The notes beneath the pieces are model-generated. The model had not been told where the DNA came from and ran no database searches. It saw nothing but the letters and a program-made list of their open reading frames with translations. This document shows, in pieces, positions 8,446-14,594 of a stretch of 18,271 nt of DNA; within the stretch, counting starts at the first letter, position 1, and every line of letters starts with the position of its first letter. The translations under genes were made by a program, and so were the position numbers. The stretch comes from an uncultured Anaerotruncus sp. GTDB lineage: Bacteria; Bacillota; Clostridia; Oscillospirales; Ruminococcaceae. The stretch is from positions 1 to 18,271 of the forward strand of contig CAJUJI010000045.1 of the NCBI GenBank assembly GCA_910586875.1, given 5' to 3'.

Positions 8446-9492
8446 ATGAAAATAAAACCGTACAAACGTTTTTACGCTGTGCTGCTGGCGGTACTGCTCT
8501 GTCTGGGCGGGTGCCGCACTTCCCAGGCAACAACTCAGACTGTACAGCAGGTGAAAATTGGACTGACCCTTTACCAGCAGGACGATACCTTTATTTCCAG
8601 CCTGCAAGGGTATCTGGAAAGCGCTGCCAAGGCGCGCGAGGCGCAGGACAACATCAAAATATCGCTGAATATCTGCGATGCAAATGGCAACCAGAGCATT
8701 CAAAACGATCAGGTGGAGCGCTTTATCTCACAGGGCTGCGATGTTATCTGTGTCAACGAGGTAGACCGTACCGCTGCATCGGTGATTATCGACAAAGCAA
8801 AAGCGGCCGATATCCCCATCGTCTTTTTTAACCGCGAACCGGTTGAGGAGGATATGCAGCGCTGGAAACAGGTTTATTATGTTGGCTCACGCCCGCGAGA
8901 GGCAGGAATCCTGCAAGCAGACATTGTCGCCGAGCTGTACCGGAAAAACCCGGAGCTGGTGGATCGCAACCAGGACGGACGGCTGCAATATGTGATGCTG
9001 GAGGGCGAACCCGGACATCAGGACGCCGCTGTACGCACCGAATACGCCATTAAGGAGCTGGGCTGGCAGGGTATCGAAGCGGAAAAGCTCGCTAACGAGA
9101 TCGCCAATTGGCAGCGTTCACAGGCATTTGCCAAGGTTGTGCAATGGATTGAAAAATTCGGCGATAGCATTGAGGTTGTATTCAGCAACAACGATGATAT
9201 GGCATTGGGGGCGATCGATGCCTATCAGAGCTTAGGGATCGAGGACTGGCCGATTATTGTGGGAATTGATGCTACCCCACCCGCTCTGGAGGCATTGCGC
9301 CAGGGCACCCTTGCGGGCACAGTTTTCAACGACGCGCGCGGCCAGGGACAGGCTATATTTGAGCTTGCCTATGCGCTTGCCACCGACAGGGATGTTCAGC
9401 AGGCCGTTCCCGAGCTAGAAGGACAGTACGTTTGGAAATCACATACGGGCATCACCCTTAAAACACTGGAACAGCAGGAGAGCTCCTCCTAA
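8446..9492 (+). CDS. Second MglB-like galactose/glucose-binding lipoprotein, in the sensor operon
   Basis: A 348-aa lipoprotein with signal peptide and lipobox L-G-G-C (Cys23), followed at once by the binding fold without the long Ser/Pro linker of MglB. Compared from memory with E. coli MglB, all ten sugar-contact positions are conserved: D47, F49, N129, H191, D193, R197, W222, N249, D275, N295. The calcium site is also intact: D173, N175, D177, Q181 and E243. The TAGGAGG SD (8433-8439) selects the ATG at 8446; an in-frame extension to 8320 has no SD. It is last in the regulator-kinase-binding protein operon, with no transporter subunits of its own. It may therefore be a sugar receptor for signalling, or an alternate feeder for MglAC. 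Family assignment is firm; its role is inference. Confidence 0.88.
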   Translation: MKIKPYKRFYAVLLAVLLCLGGCRTSQATTQTVQQVKIGLTLYQQDDTFISSLQGYLESAAKAREAQDNIKISLNICDANGNQSIQNDQVERFISQGCDVICVNEVDRTAASVIIDKAKAADIPIVFFNREPVEEDMQRWKQVYYVGSRPREAGILQADIVAELYRKNPELVDRNQDGRLQYVMLEGEPGHQDAAVRTEYAIKELGWQGIEAEKLANEIANWQRSQAFAKVVQWIEKFGDSIEVVFSNNDDMALGAIDAYQSLGIEDWPIIVGIDATPPALEALRQGTLAGTVFNDARGQGQAIFELAYALATDRDVQQAVPELEGQYVWKSHTGITLKTLEQQESSS

Positions 9493-9514
9493 AATGGGCG
9501 CTTTCCTGAGAAGT

Positions 9515-9862
9515 TTAATCAAAAAATTTTCCCTTGAAAAAATTCTCATTTCCCAGCTTTTTGGCTGTTAACCGAAAGATTACACAACCATCCGGGCACA
9601 CCAGATTTTTGCTGTACGGGCTATCTCCGCCAATATTTTCCAAATCTCCGCCGCTGCGGATTGCCTCCATGATTGGAAACAGCAGCAGCATCGTTTTCGA
9701 GCAGATCCCCTGCCCATTTGCATTCACCGGACAGCCATAGGTGCAGGTATACCTGTCCCCAATCTCCTCACCATTGCGGCAATACCGTTCAGTGTGGTTG
9801 CTGTGCAGAAAGCCCGTCACCTCAATTTCAAATTCGTATTCCTCAGCATACCACTTTTTCAT
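9515..9862 (-). CDS. Small cysteine-rich protein, TIGR04076-like
   Basis: A 115-aa soluble protein with no signal peptide or membrane segment. It has six cysteines (28, 40, 44, 54, 89, 93) grouped as YC, CTYGC, GIC and CPDGC. The closing CPDGCVIFRLTA and the middle GGDLENIGG recall the TIGR04076 family of small, function-unknown proteins, a match made from memory. The cysteine spacing would suit metal or cluster binding, but no such role is established here. A GGAGG SD lies 6 nt before the ATG. It converges on the second binding-protein gene with only a 22-nt gap and no visible hairpin terminator between them. Confidence 0.75.
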   Translation of the reverse strand: MKKWYAEEYEFEIEVTGFLHSNHTERYCRNGEEIGDRYTCTYGCPVNANGQGICSKTMLLLFPIMEAIRSGGDLENIGGDSPYSKNLVCPDGCVIFRLTAKKLGNENFFKGKFFD

Positions 9863-9893
9863 TTTATTCCTCCAAATTCATATTTATAGTCAT

Positions 9894-9902
9894 AGTATAG
9901 CA
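9894..9902 (-). promoter_or_regulatory. Extended -10 promoter for the cysteine-rich protein gene
   Basis: On the minus strand TGCTATACT is an extended -10 element (TGn plus TATACT), about 31 nt before the start codon. A T-rich hexamer lies at the -35 distance but is weak. It is placed back to back with the rplJ promoter on the other strand. Confidence 0.5.
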
Positions 9903-9938
9903 CAAACAAGCTCTTAAAAAAAGGTCCCATTTCCCCTC

Positions 9939-9967
9939 TTGACAAGACTGGTAAGTTGTGCTAAAAT
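9939..9967 (+). promoter_or_regulatory. Strong sigma-A promoter of rplJL
   Basis: A perfect TTGACA (9939-9944) and TAAAAT (9962-9967) are separated by exactly 17 bp. Transcription should start near 9974, at the beginning of the L10 leader. Confidence 0.9.
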
Positions 9968-9973
9968 AAACAA

Positions 9974-10101
9974 GCTGTCCGAAGACAGCAGGTGTCGTAA
10001 GACATAAGGCTGATGCCGCCTGCCGAGGAACCAAAGAGATTTGAATACGTTTTTGCGTATGATTCGGCTCTTTCTCCACGGTTGGGAGGAAGGGCTTTTT
10101 T
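9974..10101 (+). ncRNA. Ribosomal protein L10 leader (rplJL autoregulatory RNA)
   Basis: The leader holds the recognisable L10-binding core: GACAGCAGGTG near 9983-9993 and CCTGCCGAGGAACC at 10019-10032. It is followed by two alternative hairpins. Antiterminator: AAAGAG (10033-10038) pairs with CTCTTT (10068-10073), with ATACG/CGTAT inside. Terminator: GGCTCTTTCTCC (10066-10077) pairs with GGAGGAAGGGCT (10085-10096), then six T. The two share 10066-10073 and so exclude each other. In Bacillus, L10 bound with L7/L12 to this leader favours termination. The same negative feedback on rplJL is expected here. Confidence 0.9.
10066..10101 (+). terminator. Regulated terminator hairpin of the L10 leader
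   Basis: A 12-bp stem including T-G wobbles (10066-10077 with 10085-10096) and a 7-nt loop, followed by T at 10096-10101. It lies 25 nt before the rplJ start codon, so it acts as an attenuator and not as an operon end. Confidence 0.8.
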
Positions 10102-10126
10102 GATTTGAATTTGGAGGTGAACGAAT

Positions 10127-10660
10127 TTGCCAAGCGAGAAGATTTTGGAGCGCAAGAAACAGGTCGTTGCAGAGCTCAGCGAGAAGATTCGGGCTGCGGC
10201 TGCTGGCGTTGTAGTCGATTACAAGGGGATCAACGTAGCGGACGACACCAAACTGCGCAAAGAGCTGCGTGAGGCTGGCGTTGAGTACACGGTTGTTAAA
10301 AATAGCCTGCTTCGCTTTGCTGCCCAGGAGGTCGGTTACGGCGATCTGTCCTCTGTATTAGAGGGTACCACCGCAATCGCGCTGAGCAAAGAAGACCAGG
10401 TGATTGCAGCAAAAATCCTGAGCAAGTATGCAGAGAACAGCAATGGAAAGTTTACCGTAAAGGCTGGCTTTGTGGATGGTGGCGTAATTGACGCTGCAAA
10501 GGTTGCCGCACTGGGCAAGCTGCCAAACAAAGAGGGCCTGCTCTCGATGCTGTGCAGCGCATTGCAGGGCAACCTCAGAGGTCTGGCTGTTGCACTGAAT
10601 GCAATCGCAGAAAAGGAAGGCGGACAAGCGCCTGCCGAGGCAGCACCGGCTGCTGAATAA
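10127..10660 (+). CDS. rplJ: 50S ribosomal protein L10
   Basis: A 177-aa stalk-base protein that binds 23S rRNA and carries the L7/L12 dimers. The N terminus PSEKILERKKQVVAELSEKI and the DYKGINVADDTKLRKELREA segment are typical of L10. The C-terminal tail is Ala/Glu-rich (GQAPAEAAPAAE), as in other Firmicutes. The start codon is TTG at 10127, supported by the SD GGAGG (10113-10117) 9 nt upstream; no in-frame ATG lies near. Expression is controlled by the upstream leader, and rplL follows after 38 nt. Confidence 0.97.
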   Translation: MPSEKILERKKQVVAELSEKIRAAAAGVVVDYKGINVADDTKLRKELREAGVEYTVVKNSLLRFAAQEVGYGDLSSVLEGTTAIALSKEDQVIAAKILSKYAENSNGKFTVKAGFVDGGVIDAAKVAALGKLPNKEGLLSMLCSALQGNLRGLAVALNAIAEKEGGQAPAEAAPAAE

Positions 10661-10698
10661 TCCCGTGATAAAATGAACTATTTTAGGAGGTAATAAGC

Positions 10699-11076
10699 AT
10701 GGCTTCTGAGAAAATTCTGAAGTTTGTTGAAGAAGTAAAATCCCTCACCGTTCTGGAGCTCAACGAGCTGGTTAAGGCGATTGAGGAGGAGTTCGGCGTT
10801 TCTGCTGCTGCTCCGGTTATGGTAGCTGGCCCTGTAGATGGTGGCGCTCCGGCTGCTGATGCAAAGAGCGAGTTTGATGTTATCCTGACCAGCCCTGGCG
10901 GGTCCAAGATGGGCGTTATCAAGCTGGTGAAAGAGATCACCGGTTTGGGTCTGAAGGAAGCAAAAGAGCTGGTTGACAACGCTCCTAAGCCGATCAAAGA
11001 GGGCGTTTCCCAGGCAGATGCAGACGAGATCAAAAAGAAACTCGAAGAGGCTGGCGCAACCGTCGAGCTCAAATAA
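10699..11076 (+). CDS. rplL: 50S ribosomal protein L7/L12
   Basis: A 125-aa stalk protein that recruits translation GTPases. It has an N-terminal dimerisation helix pair (about 1-35), an Ala/Gly-rich hinge (about 36-54) and the conserved C-terminal domain FDVILTSPGGSKMGVIKLVK with the GLGLKEAKELVDNAPKPIKE segment that contacts GTPases. An AGGAGG SD lies 9 nt before the ATG. It is co-transcribed with rplJ. Here it ends the operon at a strong terminator, with no rpoB following. Confidence 0.98.
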   Translation: MASEKILKFVEEVKSLTVLELNELVKAIEEEFGVSAAAPVMVAGPVDGGAPAADAKSEFDVILTSPGGSKMGVIKLVKEITGLGLKEAKELVDNAPKPIKEGVSQADADEIKKKLEEAGATVELK

Positions 11077-11083
11077 GCATGAT

Positions 11084-11112
11084 AAAAAAAGCCCCCGTTT
11101 GGGGGCTTTTTT
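11084..11112. terminator. Bidirectional terminator between rplL and rqcP
   Basis: GCCCCC (11091-11096) pairs with GGGGGC (11101-11106) around GTTT. It is flanked by A7 on the left and T6 on the right, so it can end both the rplJL transcript (+) and the converging rqcP transcript (-), whose stop codon is at 11115-11117. Confidence 0.93.
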
Positions 11113-11114
11113 GT

Positions 11115-11357
11115 TTACTCAATTACGGTATAAGCGTCCGCGGCTGTATCCTTTGTTGCATATTCGTTCACCGCAAGCACTCGAACCTTTAGCGGCTTTT
11201 GCCCCAGATTGATTTCGATAACATCCCCCACCTTCACATCATACGACGCACGCGCTACCTTTTCGTTCACCAGCACGCGCCCGCTGTCGCAGGCTTCATT
11301 GGCCACCGTCCGGCGCTTAATCAGACGCGAAACCTTTAAATATTTGTCCAGTCTCAT
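11115..11357 (-). CDS. rqcP: RqcP-type S4-domain RNA-binding protein (YabO family)
   Basis: An 80-aa protein made up almost entirely of an S4 RNA-binding domain: MRLDKYLKVSRLIKRRTVA, then the GRVLVNEKV turn and the KVGDVIEI strand. This is the Hsp15/YabO family. In Bacillus, RqcP works with RqcH on stalled 50S subunits to add C-terminal alanine tails for ribosome-associated quality control. AAGGAGAG precedes the ATG. The spoVB-mazG-HU-rqcP context matches the Bacillus yabM-yabN-yabO neighbourhood. The following yabP/yabQ/divIC genes are absent here. Confidence 0.9.
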   Translation of the reverse strand: MRLDKYLKVSRLIKRRTVANEACDSGRVLVNEKVARASYDVKVGDVIEINLGQKPLKVRVLAVNEYATKDTAADAYTVIE

Positions 11358-11386
11358 CTGTTTCTCTCCTTTTCGCTTGTATAACA

Positions 11387-11416
11387 GAAAGCCTGCTGCA
11401 CAAAAGCACAGCAGGC
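11387..11416 (-). terminator. Weak hairpin terminator downstream of the HU gene
   Basis: On the minus strand GCCTGCTG (11416-11409) and CAGCAGGC (11398-11391) form an 8-bp stem with a 10-nt loop, followed by TTTCTGTT. The T-run is poor, so partial readthrough from HU into rqcP is likely. It may let HU be made in excess over RqcP. Confidence 0.5.
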
Positions 11417-11440
11417 ATGGTTCCCCTTTTGTGGTGGAAT

Positions 11441-11713
11441 TTATTTGACTGCATCCTTGAGCGCCTTACCCGCGCTAAAGGACGGTACAGTGCAGGCCGG
11501 AATGGTCATCGGGCTCTTTGTAACCGGATTGATGCCCTGACGCTCCTTGCGCTCTTTGGTTTCAAAGGTACCAAAGCCCACCAGCGCAACGCGCTCGCCA
11601 GCCTTTAGTGCATCGGTAATTGCCTCCAGCATTGCACCGATTGCTTTTTCGCTGTCCTTTTTGGACAATCCGGATTTCTCTGCAACTGCATTGATAAGAT
11701 CTGCTTTCGTCAT
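11441..11713 (-). CDS. hup: DNA-binding protein HU
   Basis: A 90-aa nucleoid protein of the HU/IHF family, forming dimers that bend DNA. It has N-terminal helices (MTKADLINAVAEKSGLSKKD), the core GFGTFETKERKERQGINP and the C-terminal FSAGKALKDAVK. The ATG at 11713 has a GGAGGT SD 7 nt upstream; an in-frame upstream start at 11761 has no SD and adds 16 unconserved residues. It lies between mazG and rqcP on the same strand. The 115-nt gap from mazG suggests it may also have its own promoter, though none is clear. Confidence 0.96.
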   Translation of the reverse strand: MTKADLINAVAEKSGLSKKDSEKAIGAMLEAITDALKAGERVALVGFGTFETKERKERQGINPVTKSPMTIPACTVPSFSAGKALKDAVK

Positions 11714-11780
11714 GTCAACGACCTCCGTAATTTTAATACTTTCTATATCTTCCAGACACATAGCCTGAGATAGCCAGTTG

Positions 11781-11826
11781 ATAAGCGACAGGCACGCTGC
11801 GCGCGCTTATGGGCGAATACCCGCCC
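11781..11826 (-). other. Paired hairpins in the mazG-HU gap
   Basis: ATAAGCG (11781-11787) pairs with CGCTTAT (11804-11810), and directly next to it GGGCG (11811-11815) pairs with CGCCC (11822-11826), three bases from the mazG stop codon. No T-tract follows, so an intrinsic terminator is not supported. It may protect the mazG 3' end or mark a processing site upstream of HU. Confidence 0.4.
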
Positions 11827-11828
11827 AC

Positions 11829-12629
11829 CTAACAAGATGTCTTCTTTTTTGCCTGTTTCCAAAGCTCGTCCAGCAGCTCAATCGGAGCCGCCTTCATTTC
11901 AATACCGCGTTCGTTTGCCAGCTGTTCCACCTGCTCAAACCGGCGGATGAACTTGCCGCAGGCTTTGGAAAGTGCGTCCTCTGCATCAGTGTGGACAAAG
12001 CGGGAGACATTCACCGCCGCAAACAGCAAATCGCCCAGCTCCTCATCAATATGAGACTGCTCTCCCTCGGCAACCGCCTGCCTGAGCTCGACTAGCTCGC
12101 TTTCCAGGTCGCGCATCGCCCAGTCTCTATCTGGATAGTCAAACCCCACCTTTGCGGCGCGATGCTGCACCTTTTCACTGCGCATCAGCGCGGGCAAGGT
12201 TGCCGGTACACTGTGCAGGGTTTCCGCAGCAGTTTTCTGCCCTTTGCTTGCCTGCTTAATTTTGTCCCAGTTATCCAACACCTCATCTGTGCCACTCACA
12301 TGGATGTCTCCGAAGATATGCGGATGGCGCTCGATCAGCTTTTTGCAGATGCCGTCGCACACATCCGAAAAGGAGAATCGGCCGGCTTCCTCCTCCATGC
12401 GCGCATGGAACACCACCTGTAACAACACATCCCCCAGCTCTTCCTTTAGCAAGGCGGGGTCCTCGTTGTCAATCGCCTCACAAACCTCATAGGTTTCCTC
12501 CAGAAAATTTCTCCGGATTGAATGATGATCCTGCTCGCGGTCCCAGGGGCACCCGTTTTCTCCGCGCAGGGTTTCCATAATCTGAAGCAAATCCTGCATT
12601 CCATATGAGTCCTTTTGCGTGAACGCCAA
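11829..12629 (-). CDS. mazG: Nucleoside triphosphate pyrophosphohydrolase MazG
   Basis: A 266-aa house-cleaning enzyme that hydrolyses (d)NTPs to NMP and pyrophosphate. It has two tandem MazG repeats. The first has GCPWDREQ (26-33), EETYE (44-48) and EELGD (63-67); the second has SELVEL (177-182) and EELGD (196-200), the metal-binding ExxE/ExxD pattern. It lacks the N-terminal methylase-like domain of Bacillus YabN, so it resembles E. coli MazG. The start chosen is TTG at 12629, with GGGAGG 8 nt upstream, giving the family-like N terminus MAFTQKDSYGMQDLL. An ATG at 12599 with a weaker SD is the alternative, and a longer TTG start at 12656 has no SD. It follows the flippase gene by 47 nt. Confidence 0.93.
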   Translation of the reverse strand: MAFTQKDSYGMQDLLQIMETLRGENGCPWDREQDHHSIRRNFLEETYEVCEAIDNEDPALLKEELGDVLLQVVFHARMEEEAGRFSFSDVCDGICKKLIERHPHIFGDIHVSGTDEVLDNWDKIKQASKGQKTAAETLHSVPATLPALMRSEKVQHRAAKVGFDYPDRDWAMRDLESELVELRQAVAEGEQSHIDEELGDLLFAAVNVSRFVHTDAEDALSKACGKFIRRFEQVEQLANERGIEMKAAPIELLDELWKQAKKKTSC

Positions 12630-12676
12630 ATCCAATTCCCTCCCTTTCTGTCGCAATAGCGCGACTATAATGTATT

Positions 12677-14410
12677 CTACCCTAAAAATGAGTGTTTTTC
12701 AAGTATCTGAGCAAACTTTTCTCCCTGTGGAAGCAGGAAAATGTCTTGTTTTGTAATTGTGCGGGTGATTAAGATGAGAAAAACATAAACAACGCCTCCA
12801 CAACCAATGGCTACAAGGGTTGAAACTTGGGAAGGCAGCCATTTTGAGAGCCAGCCGAATGAGAAATGCGCCGTCAATGCGCAACAGATTCCGGCAAAAA
12901 GGGGCTTCCCAAAAACCGGAATGAACGGCAGTTTTAGACCAGTGGTATGCACCAACGACCACAATCCGCCTAAAAGCACCAATGTGTAACAGGCCATTGT
13001 CCCAACCGGTGCAGCATGAATATTCAGCTGTGGGATTGCCACCAGCATATAATTGAGTGCCAGCTTGAGCAGCCCGCCAAAAAACAGCAGCCGCATTGGA
13101 ACTGTGGCTTGGCCAACCGCCTGCAAAATTGCGTTGACTGGCAGCGAAATTGCAACAAATACCGCGCTCAGCCCCATCAGATGCAGCGCAGGCGAAATCG
13201 CCGCAATCTCCATCGGCTTTGAGAAGTAAAGCAGCTCAAGCACAGGGGTTGCCATTGCCGCAATGCCCAGCCCTGCCGGAATTGCAATCATCGCAGCCAA
13301 ACGCAGCGCAGAGGCCGCATTGCGCTCGAGCTGTACGCGGTTGTGGGTTGCCCACGCCGCCGCGACCGCAGGCAGCAAGCTTACCCCTATTACGGTGGTC
13401 AGCGATGGAACCAGATTATAAACCGGCACGGTCAAACCGGAATAGCAGCCATATAGATAAGAGCCGAGCTGCTCTAAACCGATCCCCTCTGGAATCGCTC
13501 CCTGATACATCCCCAGAACAATTTCCGGATTTTGATAGATCGCCTTATTCAGCCGGTTCATCACCGAAATGAGGTCGATAAAGGAGGTCAGGTTGGAGAT
13601 CACTGCTGCAATACAAACCGGCACCGCAAGGTGCACCAGCCGGTGCATCAAAGCGCCCGTTGAAGCGGCTGGCGGCGCAGCCTCCCATTGTTCACGTGAA
13701 ATGCGGCGGCCGGACCTGTGGCACAGCGCCATATAGAACGTGCCGCAGAGGGTGCTCACCGTCACCCCCAAAATTGCTCCTGCCGCTGCAAACGGCAGTA
13801 CCAGCAAGGACGCCTGCTGCTCGCTGTCGCAGGCTAACCCAAATACTACACCTTCCTGCGCATACTGATGCAGCCCTATCCAGCTGATGGAATAGGTGAA
13901 GGTTAGCCCAAAAACCAACTTCGCAACCGCCTCAATCATCTGAGAAATTGCTGTCGGCGCCATATCCTGATGTCCCTGGGAATAGCCGCGGAATACCGCC
14001 AGCAGACAGCCGCAAAATAAGGCAGGCGATAGGCAGCGCACCGCATATTTTGCAGAGGGGTTATTGACCAAATTCGCAAACCAGCCGGCGCCTGCATACA
14101 TTACCAGAGACCCGAGCAGTCCTGCTCCAGCAAACAGACAGATTGCTACGCGCAGCAGACGGCGCGCATCCCGACAGCGACCCTGTGCCAGACTTTCGCT
14201 CACCAGCTTCGACACCGCAATAGGCACACCGGACACAAAGAGCGCATACAGGGGATAATACAGGTCATAGGCCACATTAAAATAGCTCATCCCTACCCCA
14301 CCGAGCAGGTTCGCCAGCGGTACCTTGAACAACGCACCAACCAGCTTGACAATCACCGTTCCCATCGCTAAGATCATGGTTCCATATAGAAAGCTTTGAC
14401 GCGGTTTCAT
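12677..14410 (-). CDS. SpoVB/YabM-family lipid flippase (MOP superfamily)
   Basis: A 577-aa integral membrane protein with about 14 hydrophobic segments. The N terminus (SFLYGTMILAMGTVIVKLVG, then GALFKVPLANLLG) and the YYPLYALFVSGVPIAVSKLV segment are characteristic of the SpoVB/YabM polysaccharide-biosynthesis group. Members flip lipid-linked cell-wall or cortex precursors; SpoVB is needed for spore cortex in Bacillus. At 577 aa it is somewhat longer than the usual ~520-550. The SD is GGGGGG before GATTGC-ATG. It heads the flippase-mazG-HU-rqcP run, the yabM position in Bacillus. The sequence does not separate a sporulation role from a vegetative one. Confidence 0.88.
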   Translation of the reverse strand: MKPRQSFLYGTMILAMGTVIVKLVGALFKVPLANLLGGVGMSYFNVAYDLYYPLYALFVSGVPIAVSKLVSESLAQGRCRDARRLLRVAICLFAGAGLLGSLVMYAGAGWFANLVNNPSAKYAVRCLSPALFCGCLLAVFRGYSQGHQDMAPTAISQMIEAVAKLVFGLTFTYSISWIGLHQYAQEGVVFGLACDSEQQASLLVLPFAAAGAILGVTVSTLCGTFYMALCHRSGRRISREQWEAAPPAASTGALMHRLVHLAVPVCIAAVISNLTSFIDLISVMNRLNKAIYQNPEIVLGMYQGAIPEGIGLEQLGSYLYGCYSGLTVPVYNLVPSLTTVIGVSLLPAVAAAWATHNRVQLERNAASALRLAAMIAIPAGLGIAAMATPVLELLYFSKPMEIAAISPALHLMGLSAVFVAISLPVNAILQAVGQATVPMRLLFFGGLLKLALNYMLVAIPQLNIHAAPVGTMACYTLVLLGGLWSLVHTTGLKLPFIPVFGKPLFAGICCALTAHFSFGWLSKWLPSQVSTLVAIGCGGVVYVFLILITRTITKQDIFLLPQGEKFAQILEKHSFLG

Positions 14411-14440
14411 GCAATCCCCCCTTTTTTATATAATACACAT

Positions 14441-14470
14441 ATATTACCACAAGGAATTGGATATTACCAC
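14441..14470. repeat. Exact 10-bp direct repeat in the flippase-mtnN divergent region
   Basis: ATATTACCAC occurs at 14441-14450 and again at 14461-14470, exactly 20 bp apart, so the copies lie on the same DNA face. On the minus strand they read GTGGTAATAT, and the nearer copy overlaps the likely promoter zone of the flippase gene. For mtnN they lie about 23-52 bp upstream of -35. A regulator binding site is inferred; no known operator consensus is recognised. Confidence 0.5.
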
Positions 14471-14492
14471 CATTTCTCTGCTTTTTGCGCAC

Positions 14493-14521
14493 TTGCAATT
14501 TGAAAGATAATCTTGTAAAAT
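14493..14521 (+). promoter_or_regulatory. Sigma-A promoter of mtnN
   Basis: TTGCAA (14493-14498) and TAAAAT (14516-14521) with exactly 17 bp between them. The predicted transcript start is near 14528, leaving a ~67-nt leader that contains an inverted repeat. Confidence 0.75.
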
Positions 14522-14537
14522 AGCAACAGACACGACG

Positions 14538-14572
14538 GCAATTAAAAAGCTTCTGGAACCATCTTTAATTGC
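14538..14572 (+). repeat. 9-bp perfect inverted repeat in the mtnN leader
   Basis: GCAATTAAA (14538-14546) and TTTAATTGC (14564-14572) are perfect inverted copies around a 17-nt centre. It begins about 10 nt after the predicted transcript start and ends a few bases before the AAAGGGG SD. It may be a repressor operator or an mRNA hairpin controlling mtnN translation. No T-tract follows, so it is not a terminator. Confidence 0.55.
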
Positions 14573-14594
14573 AATAGAAAGGGGCATCTCAATT

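Noticed and set aside
13150..13572. 140-aa plus-strand frame opposite the flippase gene
   Set aside because: Pro/Ser/Arg-rich low-complexity translation of the opposite strand; the flippase frame is conserved across its whole length.
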